29,233 nt of DNA from Alistipes sp. GTDB taxonomy: Bacteria; Bacteroidota; Bacteroidia; Bacteroidales; Rikenellaceae. Below are positions 1 to 7,911 of the stretch, piece by piece; within the stretch, counting starts at the first letter, position 1; every line of letters starts with the position of its first letter. A program made the translations under genes and the position numbers. The stretch is taken from assembly GCA_020026375.1 (NCBI GenBank), contig JAHHQN010000027.1, forward strand, positions 1 to 29,233. Direction: 5' to 3'. The notes beneath the pieces were generated by a model that was not told where the DNA came from, ran no database searches, and worked only from the letters and a program-made list of their open reading frames with translations.

Positions 1-49
1 GGACACAAGGATTTTCAGTCCTTTGCTCTACCAACTGAGCTATGGCACC
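1..49 (-). tRNA. tRNA-Phe: tRNA-Phe (GAA), partial, cut by the window start
   Basis: Read on the minus strand, the 5' acceptor arm is GGTGCCA (43-49). It is followed by a D arm containing GCTCAGTTGGTAGAGC and an anticodon stem AAGGA/TCCTT around the loop CTGAAAA, which gives anticodon GAA (Phe). The T arm and 3' acceptor lie outside the window, so only about 49 of 73 or so nucleotides are present. A strong promoter lies just upstream at 98-129. Confidence 0.93.
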
Positions 50-97
50 ATCGTTCATCAAACTCGGAAGCAGTATGCTATTCCTCATTTGGACGCT

Positions 98-129
98 GCA
101 AAGGTAGATATTATTTTTTAATCTGCAAA
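98..129 (-). promoter_or_regulatory. Bacteroidota-type promoter of tRNA-Phe
   Basis: On the minus strand TTTG (126-129) is followed after exactly 19 nt by TACCTTTGC (98-106). This matches the known Bacteroidota consensus of a -33 TTTG and a -7 TAnnTTTG. Transcription should start near 91, about 40 nt before the mature tRNA 5' end at 49. Confidence 0.8.
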
Positions 130-357
130 TTTTTCGATTACTTTTTTTAACTTTTCTTCCACTTCCCGCCACCACCGACACATATTATCGTAATACAATA
201 AGATGAACTTCAGAAAGTTACCACCAATAACCTGTCAAATATTTTTTTAACCTTATTTTCCCTTCTCCACCCGCCGAAATCCGACTTACGGCCATTACCG
301 CCCCACTTTCCGACTACCGCCCCTTTCCCGACACCCGACTTTTCACCCTCGCGACAC
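130..357. other. intergenic region, no gene seen; C-rich and G-poor on the plus strand
   Basis: The space between tRNA-Phe and the flavodiiron gene holds no open frame that looks coding. From about 240 to 360 the plus strand is strongly pyrimidine-rich: in 301-360 I count 33 C against 6 G. Similar C-over-G tracts occur after the dehydrogenase gene and after both tRNA-Gln genes. Confidence 0.6.
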
Positions 358-380
358 CCCATATATTAGGTATATATGGG
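358..380. promoter_or_regulatory. 23-bp palindrome upstream of the flavodiiron gene, candidate operator
   Basis: CCCATATAT and ATATATGGG form a perfect 9-bp inverted repeat around a 5-nt centre (TAGGT). It lies about 30 bp upstream of the putative -7 element at 410 and just upstream of where a -33 box would be. No good -33 box is visible, so an activator bound here is plausible. The regulator is unknown. Confidence 0.45.
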
Positions 381-409
381 ACGGACTCACGAATTTGGAT
401 TTTTTTTCG

Positions 410-418
410 TAACTTCGC
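410..418 (+). promoter_or_regulatory. putative -7 element for the flavodiiron gene
   Basis: TAACTTCGC resembles the Bacteroidota -7 consensus TAnnTTTGC with one change and lies 28 nt upstream of the ATG at 446. No TTTG box is found at the usual 19-nt spacing. Confidence 0.45.
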
Positions 419-445
419 ACACAGAAAACGTATAAAATCAACACT

Positions 446-1630
446 ATGAATATCACTGAAATCAAGCAGGGAATCCATTATGTAGGTGTCAACGACCGCA
501 CCACCACCCGTTTCGAGGGTCTGTGGTCACTGCCCCAGGGCGTGTCCTACAACGCATATCTGGTCGTGGGCGAGAAAGTAGCGCTCATCGACACCGTGTC
601 GGAGGCCTTCGGCAGCCGTCTGCTCCACAACATCGAGGAGATTATCGGCGACCGTGCCGTGGACTATCTGGTCATCAACCACATGGAACCCGACCATTCG
701 GGCTCGATTTCCACACTGGCCATGCGCTATCCCCAGATGCAGATAGTCTCCAACGCCAAGGCGCTGCAGATGGTCAAGGGCTTCTACGCCGTGAACACCC
801 CCACCGTGGAAGTCAAGGAGGGCGACACCCTCGACCTGGGCGGCAAGACCCTCTCGTTCCACATGGCTCCCATGGTCCACTGGCCCGAGACGATGGTCAG
901 CTGGTGTGCCGAGGAGAAGACCCTCTTCTCGGGTGATGCCTTCGGCACATTCGGTGCGCTGAACGGCGGCATCACCGACTCGCAGGTCTGCCCCGAGATG
1001 TACTGGGACGAGATGCGCCGCTACTATTCGGCCATCGTCGGCAAATACGGTGCGCCCGTGCAGAAGGCCCTCCAGAAGGTGAAGGGACTCTCACCCGAGA
1101 CCATCTGCCCGACCCACGGTCCCGTATGGCAGCGCGAGGTGGCTACCGTGATGGACATCTACGACCGTCTGAGCCGATATGAGGGCGAAAAGGGCGTGGT
1201 CATCGCCTACGGCTCGATGCACGGCAACACCGAAGAGATGGCCGAGCTGACGGCACGCTATCTGGCCGAGGAGGGGGTGAAGAATATCCGCCTGCACAAC
1301 CTCAGCTACGCCGAGCATTCGTTCGTGCTGAGCGACATCTTCCGCTACGACACCCTCGTGGTGGCCTCGCCCACCTACAACGGTTCGCTGTTTCCGCCCG
1401 TCAAGCACCTCCTGGAGATGCTCGCCGAGCGCAATATTCCCCACCGCAATTTCGCATTCCTGGGTTCGTTCACCTGGGCCTGCGCATCGGTGCGCCTGAT
1501 GAAGGAGTTTGCCGAGTCGATGAAGTGGGAGCCGATTACCGCCCCCGTGGAGATGAAGCAGGGCATATCGGACGCCGTGCGCACCGAGTGCCGCCGTCTG
1601 GCTCACGAAATCGCGCAGCGACTGGCCTAA
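446..1630 (+). CDS. fprA: flavodiiron protein (FprA/ROO family NO or O2 reductase)
   Basis: This is a 394-residue A-type flavodiiron protein, a cytosolic enzyme that reduces O2 to water or NO to N2O using electrons from a rubredoxin or similar donor. The N-terminal metallo-beta-lactamase-like domain carries the diiron ligands: H79, E81, D83 and H84 (in NHMEPDHSG), H145, D164 and H224. The C-terminal flavodoxin domain starts near residue 250, with the FMN phosphate loop YGSMHGNTE at about 255-263. Length is normal for the family and no extra C-terminal rubredoxin domain is present. It starts at an ATG preceded by a -7-like element and a palindrome, and ends 37 bp before the dehydrogenase gene, so co-transcription is possible although the functions are unrelated. 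In an obligate anaerobe its likely job is oxygen or nitrosative stress defence (inference). Confidence 0.93.
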   Translation: MNITEIKQGIHYVGVNDRTTTRFEGLWSLPQGVSYNAYLVVGEKVALIDTVSEAFGSRLLHNIEEIIGDRAVDYLVINHMEPDHSGSISTLAMRYPQMQIVSNAKALQMVKGFYAVNTPTVEVKEGDTLDLGGKTLSFHMAPMVHWPETMVSWCAEEKTLFSGDAFGTFGALNGGITDSQVCPEMYWDEMRRYYSAIVGKYGAPVQKALQKVKGLSPETICPTHGPVWQREVATVMDIYDRLSRYEGEKGVVIAYGSMHGNTEEMAELTARYLAEEGVKNIRLHNLSYAEHSFVLSDIFRYDTLVVASPTYNGSLFPPVKHLLEMLAERNIPHRNFAFLGSFTWACASVRLMKEFAESMKWEPITAPVEMKQGISDAVRTECRRLAHEIAQRLA

Positions 1631-1667
1631 AACAGTCGCCGCACATCGTTTCCAACAGGGTCAGCTT

Positions 1668-2987
1668 ATGATGAAGATAGCAATAGTCGGAACAGGATAT
1701 GTGGGTCTGGTGTCGGGAGCCTGCTTTGCCGAGATGGGACTCGACATCACCTGCGTGGATACCGACCGCCGCAAAATCGAGGGGCTCAACGCCGGCGTCA
1801 TACCCATCTACGAACCGGGTCTCGAGGAGCTGGTCAGGAGCAACATGGCGGCCGGCCGTCTCCACTTCACCACCGACCTGCGCTCGTGTCTGGACAGTGT
1901 GCGGGTGGTCTTTTCGGCCGTCGGCACCCCTCCCGACGAGGACGGCTCGGCCGACCTGAAATATGTGATGGAGGTGGCACGTACCTTCGGCGCCCACATC
2001 AACCACTACACCGTGCTGGTCACCAAGAGCACCGTTCCCGTCGGCACGGCGCAGCGCATCAAGGCCGTCATCGGCGAGGAGCTGCAACGCCGCGGCCGCA
2101 GCGACATTGCCTTCGACGTGGCCTCGAACCCCGAATTTCTGAAGGAGGGGGCCGCCATCAAGGACTTCATGTCGCCCGACAGGGTGATTGTGGGTGTGGA
2201 GAGCGAACGCGCACGCGACATCATGGCCAAGCTCTACCGTCCGTTCCTGATCAATAATTTCCGCGTGCTGTTCATGGACATCGCCTCGGCCGAGATGACC
2301 AAATACGCCGCCAATGCCATGCTGGCCACCCGCATCTCGTTCATGAACGAGATAGCACGACTGTGCGACGCCGTGGGTGCCGACGTCGAGATGGTGCGCA
2401 AGGGCATGGGTTCCGACGCGCGCATCGGCAACAAATTCCTCTATCCGGGCTGCGGCTACGGCGGTTCGTGCTTTCCCAAAGATGTGAAGGCGCTCTGCCA
2501 CACGGCCGAGGAGAGGGGCTGCCGCATGGAGATTGTCCGCGCGGTGGAGCAGGTCAATGAGCGTCAGAAATCCATCGTCTACGAGAAACTCCAACAGCAG
2601 CTGGGCGACCTGAGCGGCAAGACCGTGGCCCTGTGGGGACTGTCATTCAAGCCCGAGACCGACGACATGCGCGAAGCCCCTGCGCTGGTGGTCATCTCCC
2701 GACTCCTCGAAGCAGGGGCCGAAATCCGCGTCTTCGACCCTGTGGCCATGCCCGAATGCCTGCGCCGCATGGGCAACCGCCACATCTACTATGCACAGTC
2801 GATGTACGAGGCGGCCGAGGGAGCCGATGCCGTGGCACTGCTCACCGAGTGGAAGGTCTTCCGCATGCCCGACTGGACGCGACTGCGCGAGACAATGCAC
2901 GACAGAGTGGTGGTCGACGGCCGCAACATCTTCGACAAGGAGGAGATTCTGGCGGCAGGATTCCGCTACACGGCCATCGGCCGGTAG
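1668..2987 (+). CDS. ugd: UDP-glucose 6-dehydrogenase
   Basis: This 439-residue enzyme oxidises UDP-glucose to UDP-glucuronate with two NAD+, feeding capsule or other surface polysaccharide synthesis. The Rossmann motif GTGYVG is at residues 8-13. The family motif NPEFLKEG is at about 154-161, and the catalytic cysteine is C268 in GYGGSCFPKD. A C-terminal UDP-binding domain (about 310-439) includes the WGLSFKPETDD segment. Two adjacent ATG codons (1668 and 1671) could both serve as the start. It follows the flavodiiron gene by 37 bp and is closed by a strong terminator at 3033-3077. A GDP-mannose dehydrogenase is the main alternative in this superfamily, but the overall pattern and length fit Ugd better. 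Confidence 0.93.
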   Translation: MMKIAIVGTGYVGLVSGACFAEMGLDITCVDTDRRKIEGLNAGVIPIYEPGLEELVRSNMAAGRLHFTTDLRSCLDSVRVVFSAVGTPPDEDGSADLKYVMEVARTFGAHINHYTVLVTKSTVPVGTAQRIKAVIGEELQRRGRSDIAFDVASNPEFLKEGAAIKDFMSPDRVIVGVESERARDIMAKLYRPFLINNFRVLFMDIASAEMTKYAANAMLATRISFMNEIARLCDAVGADVEMVRKGMGSDARIGNKFLYPGCGYGGSCFPKDVKALCHTAEERGCRMEIVRAVEQVNERQKSIVYEKLQQQLGDLSGKTVALWGLSFKPETDDMREAPALVVISRLLEAGAEIRVFDPVAMPECLRRMGNRHIYYAQSMYEAAEGADAVALLTEWKVFRMPDWTRLRETMHDRVVVDGRNIFDKEEILAAGFRYTAIGR

Positions 2988-3032
2988 CCTCTCCCCCCCC
3001 CGACGACCCCACCCGACGACATCTCACAAGAC

Positions 3033-3077
3033 AAAACAAAAGTCCCGAAACCGCTATGGTTTCGGGACTTTTGTTTT
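3033..3077. terminator. bidirectional intrinsic terminator between ugd and the yhcH cluster
   Basis: A perfect 20-bp inverted repeat (3033-3052 with 3058-3077) encloses a 5-nt loop. The GC core AGTCCCGAAACC is flanked by an A-rich tract on the left and a T-rich tract on the right, so it can terminate transcription from both convergent units. Confidence 0.92.
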
Positions 3078-3116
3078 CTGAGACCCAGGCCTCCGTTGTC
3101 AACACGACGGTGCGGA

Positions 3117-3566
3117 TTACTTGCGCACCTTCATGATGATTTTCAACACCTTGCCTTCGCCAATCATGGGCGCGTGGCCGTCCTCGGGGAAGAGAATGGT
3201 GAACTGACCGGGACGCATGGTGTAGAAGGTCTGCGCCTTGTCATCGAAGAACTGAATGTCCTTCTCCTTGCTGAAGTCGCCGAGAGGCAGCTTCAAATCC
3301 TTGCGCTCCGTCCAGCCAAAGGTCTCCTCGGGACCGCTGATCAGCACCTGGATATCGATATATTCGTCGTGAATCTCCAACTTGGCATCTTCGGGCTTCT
3401 TCAGGTCGGGAGTCATCACATTGACAAAGATGTCGCGGCCGTCCAACTCGTGCATGCCGGGAGTCATGCTGCTCCAGTCGGTAGTGGCAATCAGCTCGAA
3501 AGCACGCTGGAAACGGGGGTGCACACCATAGTAGAGTGCGCTGTTTTTCAATGAATCGAAAATCAT
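3117..3566 (-). CDS. YhcH/YjgK/YiaL family protein (DUF386)
   Basis: This 149-residue protein belongs to the small beta-barrel YhcH/YiaL/EbgC family. Characterised members include the E. coli sialic acid anomerase NanQ (YhcH) and the EbgC subunit of evolved beta-galactosidase. The diagnostic parts are the LEIHDEYIDIQ stretch (residues 63-73, with E64 and H66 as likely metal ligands) and FPEDGHAP (126-133, H131). Length is typical. It is the last gene of a minus-strand cluster, 29 bp after the endonuclease-fold gene, and ends at the shared terminator. No sialic-acid or galactoside genes lie nearby, so the substrate cannot be inferred from context. A general sugar mutarotase or anomerase role is a guess from the family. 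Confidence 0.85.
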   Translation of the reverse strand: MIFDSLKNSALYYGVHPRFQRAFELIATTDWSSMTPGMHELDGRDIFVNVMTPDLKKPEDAKLEIHDEYIDIQVLISGPEETFGWTERKDLKLPLGDFSKEKDIQFFDDKAQTFYTMRPGQFTILFPEDGHAPMIGEGKVLKIIMKVRK

Positions 3567-3595
3567 GGTTCTATGTATCTATTAAGTTTGTGTAA

Positions 3596-4735
3596 TCAGT
3601 TTTTCCTCAGTCTCACAATCACGGGATAGTGGTCGGAGTAAGGCACATAAGCCACATCGTAGGAAAGCACCTCCAACCCCGGAGAGCTCAGCACATAGTC
3701 GATGCGCAACATCTCGAGGAACTTGTGGTAGGTGTGCGAATAGCCCGACCCCTGCTCAGAGAAGGCATCTTGCAACCCCTCCGACATCACACGGTAGGCA
3801 TACGACATGGGGGTATCGTTGAAGTCGCCGCACACGATTTTGCGGGTACGCACCTTGTCGATATCCATGGCGATGCTGTCCACCTGACCCGAACGCAGGA
3901 CACTGGTGGCTCTGAATCGCGAGATGATGCTCTTGATTTTGTCCTCCCGCTCATGGTCGAGAATCAGACGGCGGCCCGTCAGGAAGTCGTTGTCCTCCTT
4001 CTTGATGTTGGTCGAGTGGAGGTGGTTGTTGAACACGCGTATCGTGTCGTCGCCCACCAGAATGTCGGCCCACACCGACGACTGGGGCGTCAGCACCACC
4101 CCCGAGCGCAGGATTTTGTGGCGGCTGAAGATGGCCTGCTCCGCGCGCGGCATGTTGTTCTCGGCACGCGTCAAGCCCAGCGTGGCATAGTCGTAGGTCT
4201 CCAGCAGGGCATTGAACTCCTTGCTCTGGCTCGCACGCCAGGGGTTGAACTCCTGAAGACAGAAGATATCGGGATTCTGCTCGCGGATAAAGAGGGCCAC
4301 ACTGTCGGTCATCGTCTCGTTGTAGACCGGCGAATAGAAGTCGCAGATGTTGTAGGTCAACATCTTCAGCGTTCCGCGGCCGAAGGTCTCGCTGCCGTAG
4401 TCCTTCCGGAAGTCGAAGTGCCAGAAGAGCGACAGTTTGAAGAGTCCCATCACCACGAAAAGCATCATCACCGAAGCAGGAATCCATTTCCAGCGGATTA
4501 TCCAATAGAGCATCAGCAGCAGTGCAGCCAGATAAGTGGCCGGTGCCACCAGTCCCAGCACGGGGAAGAACCACGCGCGGGCAGGATTCACATAAGGAGT
4601 GGCGAAAGTCAGTATCGCCATCACCGCCACGATGATTGTCCCCACCAGCAGGACGATATCCACCATCTTCATGAAGAACGACTTGCGCGTCTTCGCGCTG
4701 CCGTGTCCGTAATCATCGTAAATATTCCTTGTCAT
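3596..4735 (-). CDS. membrane-anchored endonuclease/exonuclease/phosphatase-fold protein
   Basis: The 379 residues comprise three hydrophobic segments (about 26-46, 55-80 and 86-106) followed by an EEP-fold hydrolase domain (about 122-379). The active-site motifs are all present: LTYNI with N129, CLQEF with E162, NNHLH with H238/H240, CGDFND with D304/N306, RIDYVL, and SDHYPV with D368/H369. The fold is shared by exonuclease III, DNase I, sphingomyelinases and inositol-phosphate phosphatases, so the substrate cannot be assigned; the domain may face the periplasm or the cytoplasm. Its start codon lies one base from the stop of the rhomboid gene, which indicates translational coupling. A membrane-bound phosphodiesterase acting on lipids or nucleic acids is the cautious call. 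Confidence 0.86.
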   Translation of the reverse strand: MTRNIYDDYGHGSAKTRKSFFMKMVDIVLLVGTIIVAVMAILTFATPYVNPARAWFFPVLGLVAPATYLAALLLMLYWIIRWKWIPASVMMLFVVMGLFKLSLFWHFDFRKDYGSETFGRGTLKMLTYNICDFYSPVYNETMTDSVALFIREQNPDIFCLQEFNPWRASQSKEFNALLETYDYATLGLTRAENNMPRAEQAIFSRHKILRSGVVLTPQSSVWADILVGDDTIRVFNNHLHSTNIKKEDNDFLTGRRLILDHEREDKIKSIISRFRATSVLRSGQVDSIAMDIDKVRTRKIVCGDFNDTPMSYAYRVMSEGLQDAFSEQGSGYSHTYHKFLEMLRIDYVLSSPGLEVLSYDVAYVPYSDHYPVIVRLRKN

Positions 4736-4736
4736 T

Positions 4737-5342
4737 TCAGAAACGAATTAATCCCTGTTTTTTCCACATCATGAGGAGCAGGAAGCCCCACAGCATACCG
4801 CCCACATGGGCGAAGTGAGCCACATTGCCCACACCTCTCCAGCCGGCAAACAGTTCGATGACGGCATAGATGATGACAAACCATTTGGCCTTCATCGGAA
4901 TGGGCGGAATGAGCAGCATGATCATGGCATTGGGGTGCATGACACCGAAGGCCAGCAACAGACCCATCACGGCACCCGAAGCACCGACCAGTGTCATGGG
5001 CAGTTCGCCCAGCAGGGCCGCCACCAGATACTGAATCAGCGCGGCACCCACACCGCAGGTCATGTAGTAAATCAGGAAACGCTTCGACCCCAGCTCATAC
5101 TCCAGCGTGCGGCCGAACATCCACAGGGCGAACATGTTGAAGAACAGGTGTTCGAACCCGGCGTGCATGAACATGTAGGTGATAAACTGATAGCTGTGGA
5201 ACCACTCGTGGCCCAGCCACAGACCGCAACGCCCCATAATCATGCCCCCGATGGGCAGCATGGTGGTGGCCATGAAGGCCAGCACGTTGATGATGAGGAG
5301 GTTTTTCACCACAGGCGGTGTACTCAAGAAATTGTTATTCAT
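4737..5342 (-). CDS. rhomboid family intramembrane serine protease
   Basis: The 201 residues form six predicted membrane helices. The catalytic serine lies in GASGAVMG (S122) and the catalytic histidine in HFAHVGG (H179). The MHAGFEHLFFNMFALW stretch (59-74) is the conserved HxxxN oxyanion-hole region (H65, N69). Rhomboids cleave single-pass membrane proteins within the bilayer; the substrate here is unknown. Its neighbours are mutL (43 bp upstream) and the endonuclease-fold membrane protein (1 bp downstream). A C-terminal KKQGLIRF tail follows the last helix. Motifs and length support an active enzyme. Confidence 0.92.
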   Translation of the reverse strand: MNNNFLSTPPVVKNLLIINVLAFMATTMLPIGGMIMGRCGLWLGHEWFHSYQFITYMFMHAGFEHLFFNMFALWMFGRTLEYELGSKRFLIYYMTCGVGAALIQYLVAALLGELPMTLVGASGAVMGLLLAFGVMHPNAMIMLLIPPIPMKAKWFVIIYAVIELFAGWRGVGNVAHFAHVGGMLWGFLLLMMWKKQGLIRF

Positions 5343-5385
5343 ACTTCAATCTTTGTTCAACATATATTGTCACGAGCTGCAAAAA

Positions 5386-7425
5386 TCAGCCCAGTTTCTT
5401 ACGGATTTCGTCGGCGGTAATCTCCGCCATGATGCTCTTGCCCGAGGGGGTGAAGCTGATGTTTCCGGAGTCGGCCAGCTGGGCGAGCAGCGCGTCGCAC
5501 TCCTCGCGTCCCAGATTGCGCAACAGTCCCTTCGAAGCTCCGGCGGCCATTGCCGCGGCAATCTTCTCGCGGCGTACCTCCTCCAGCGACACAGGCATCG
5601 AGAAGGCCTGCAACAGCGAGTAGAGCATCTGGTCCAGCACCTCGATGGGCAGGTCGGCCGGCGCACCCTTCACCTCGATGACCCCTTCGCCGCAGAAATC
5701 GATGTCGAAACCCAGCGAAGCGAACTCCACGGCCCTCTCCTCCAGCAGGTGATACTCCTCGAGCGAGAGGGTCAGCTTTTCGGGGAACAGCAGCTGCTGA
5801 CTCACCGACGAGCCGTTGGAAATCATACGCATGTAGTCCTCATAGAGGATACGCTCTCTGGCGCGGCGCACATCGACCACCACCAGTCGTCCCGACAACA
5901 GGGCGATGATGTAGCCGCCCGGCATGGGCATCGGCGACGCGAACTGGGGACGTGTCTCCTCCATCTCGGGCAACAACTGCTCCACATCGGCTCCCGAGGG
6001 AATGAAATCGAGACGGCTCTCCTCCTTCTCTTCCGCCACCTCGCCCGACACGAACTCCTCGAAACCCGGAGCCATGTCCGATGCGATGTCGCCCAACTCC
6101 ACCTCGGCCGACGGAATGTCGCCCAGCGGAATCTTGTACTCGCGGTTCTCCTCCTCCCACTCTCTTTTGGGAGCGGCGCCGTCGCCCGACACCACCGACT
6201 CATACTCCTCGTCGGCCATCGTCGGCACAGGGTCCGGCGCATCGAACTCAAAGCCCGAAGCGTCGATATCCACAAAATCGGACTTGCTCTCCGACGACGA
6301 GAAGAAACTGTTGTCGCTCAGGAAGGGGTTGTACTCCCGGTTCGACATCGAGCGCGGCTCCTTGTAGACCGCGCCCCGCTCCATGACGGGAATCTCCACC
6401 GACTCCTCCTTGTCGAAGTCCATCATCGGCACGGCACCCGTTCGCGCGAGGGTCTCCCTCACCGAGGCGTTGATAATCTGCCATACGGCCTCCTCATCGG
6501 CGAACTTCACCTCCAGCTTCTGGGGGTGGACATTCACATCGATGCGCGAGGGGTCGATGGTCAGATAGAGGAAATACGAAGGGGTCGTATTCTCGGGAAT
6601 GAGTTTCTCATAGGCCTTGAGCAGCGCACTGGTGATGTAGGCACTCTTGAAGTAGCGGCCGTTGACGAACAGATACTGCTCGGGATTGCGGCGTTTGGCG
6701 GCCGCCGGCAGACCGATATAGCCGTCGACACGGGCTATCGAGGTGTCGGCACTCACCTCCAGCAGGTTGTGCTTGATGCTCTTGCCCACCACATCGACAA
6801 TACGTCCGGCCAGCGAGGCCATCGGCAGCGAGTAAACCGGCGCATCGTTGACATACAGCTCGAAGGCCACCTTCGGGTTGCACAACGCCACCTTCTTGAA
6901 CTCCGAGCGCACCTGCTGCGTGAGCTTGGGGGTGCTGTCGAGGAACTTGCGGCGTGCCGGCACATTGTAGAAGAGGTTACGCACCAGGAACTGCGCCCCC
7001 ACGGGACACATCACCGGCTGCTGCGAGACGAACTCGCCGCCGTGAATCTCGGTGCAGGTACCCATCTCGTCCTCCTGCTGTCGGGTGCGCAGCTCCACCT
7101 CGGCCACCGCGCCGATGGAGGCCAGCGCCTCGCCTCTGAATCCGAAAGTGGTGAGGGCGTAGATGTCGTCCACCGACTTGATTTTGCTGGTGGCGTGGCG
7201 GTCGAAGGCCATTCGTGCATCGATGGGCGACATGCCGCAACCGTCGTCGACAATCTGTATGAGGTCGCGTCCGCCCTCGCGTATATTGACCTTCACCGAC
7301 GAGGCACCGGCATCAATCGCGTTTTCCATCATCTCCTTCACCACCGACGAGGGGTGCTTGACCACCTCACCGGCCGCGATCTGGTTCGCGACAATTTCGG
7401 GTAATAACTTGATACGTTCTGCCAT
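5386..7425 (-). CDS. mutL: DNA mismatch repair protein MutL
   Basis: This 679-residue GHKL ATPase couples MutS mismatch recognition to strand removal. The N-terminal ATPase motifs are clear: ENAIDAGA (34-41), DDGCGM (60-65) and FGFRGEALASI (94-104). A long acidic linker covers about 360-500. The C-terminal dimerisation domain (about 500-679) is present, but where endonuclease-type MutL proteins have DQHA(x)2E(x)4E this protein reads DVRRARERILYE (518-529). Where they have a CPHGRP motif it reads TPSGKS (659-664). Metal-dependent nicking activity therefore looks lost, as inferred from motif erosion. The ATG abuts the stop of the upstream membrane-protein gene, so the two are translationally coupled. 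No mutS gene is in the window; mutS2 belongs to a different pathway. Confidence 0.95.
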   Translation of the reverse strand: MAERIKLLPEIVANQIAAGEVVKHPSSVVKEMMENAIDAGASSVKVNIREGGRDLIQIVDDGCGMSPIDARMAFDRHATSKIKSVDDIYALTTFGFRGEALASIGAVAEVELRTRQQEDEMGTCTEIHGGEFVSQQPVMCPVGAQFLVRNLFYNVPARRKFLDSTPKLTQQVRSEFKKVALCNPKVAFELYVNDAPVYSLPMASLAGRIVDVVGKSIKHNLLEVSADTSIARVDGYIGLPAAAKRRNPEQYLFVNGRYFKSAYITSALLKAYEKLIPENTTPSYFLYLTIDPSRIDVNVHPQKLEVKFADEEAVWQIINASVRETLARTGAVPMMDFDKEESVEIPVMERGAVYKEPRSMSNREYNPFLSDNSFFSSSESKSDFVDIDASGFEFDAPDPVPTMADEEYESVVSGDGAAPKREWEEENREYKIPLGDIPSAEVELGDIASDMAPGFEEFVSGEVAEEKEESRLDFIPSGADVEQLLPEMEETRPQFASPMPMPGGYIIALLSGRLVVVDVRRARERILYEDYMRMISNGSSVSQQLLFPEKLTLSLEEYHLLEERAVEFASLGFDIDFCGEGVIEVKGAPADLPIEVLDQMLYSLLQAFSMPVSLEEVRREKIAAAMAAGASKGLLRNLGREECDALLAQLADSGNISFTPSGKSIMAEITADEIRKKLG

Positions 7426-7869
7426 CTATTCCTGATAATCGTTGGGTACAATCTCTATTTTCTGTTCCTGCCACTCCACATCGGAGATGTGCGACTGGTC
7501 GAACTCGTCACGCGGAGTGGCGCGCTGCTGCTCCACGACCCCGCTTTCCACGGGGGTCGACGTTGCCCGGTAGAACACCTCCATCAACCGCGGAAAGAGG
7601 AACGAGAACATCAGCATGACAACCAGCACACCCAGAGCGAGTTTCCACACTCCGGCCATGCCGTTGCCCCTCTGCTCGCGACGGGCATCGCGCGCCTCTC
7701 TCTGGGTTCTGATATACTGACCCGGACGATACTCCCTATCGGAGTCCTCCGCTCTTTCACCGCGCAACTCCGCACGACGCTGCTCACGAGCATCCTTTTC
7801 GGGGTCGTAATAACGCGGTATGTAGTTAAATCTGTTTGCGTGTTTCTTGAAAGGGCTGAATCCCAACAT
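7426..7869 (-). CDS. uncharacterised single-pass membrane protein upstream of mutL
   Basis: I do not recognise a named function for this 147-residue protein. It has a basic, charged N-terminal region (1-70, rich in Arg and Glu, with the motif FNYIPRYYDPEKD at 14-26). One hydrophobic segment follows at about 73-94, then a short acidic tail of roughly 50 residues. The charge pattern suggests the Arg-rich end is cytoplasmic. The stop codon is immediately adjacent to the mutL start, so the two are almost certainly co-transcribed. It is the first gene of the hypothetical-mutL-rhomboid-endonuclease-yhcH cluster. From memory, similar short proteins with the same N-terminal motif sit beside mutL in other Bacteroidales; I could not check this. 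Confidence 0.8.
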   Translation of the reverse strand: MLGFSPFKKHANRFNYIPRYYDPEKDAREQRRAELRGERAEDSDREYRPGQYIRTQREARDARREQRGNGMAGVWKLALGVLVVMLMFSFLFPRLMEVFYRATSTPVESGVVEQQRATPRDEFDQSHISDVEWQEQKIEIVPNDYQE

Positions 7870-7911
7870 AGTTTTCCTCTTTTAGGTTAAAAAACGCATT
7901 CTCCATAAAAC

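Noticed and set aside
5242..7404. A 720-residue open frame on the plus strand
   Set aside because: It is antisense to mutL and the rhomboid gene, both of which have complete active-site motifs. The composition is typical of a shadow frame.
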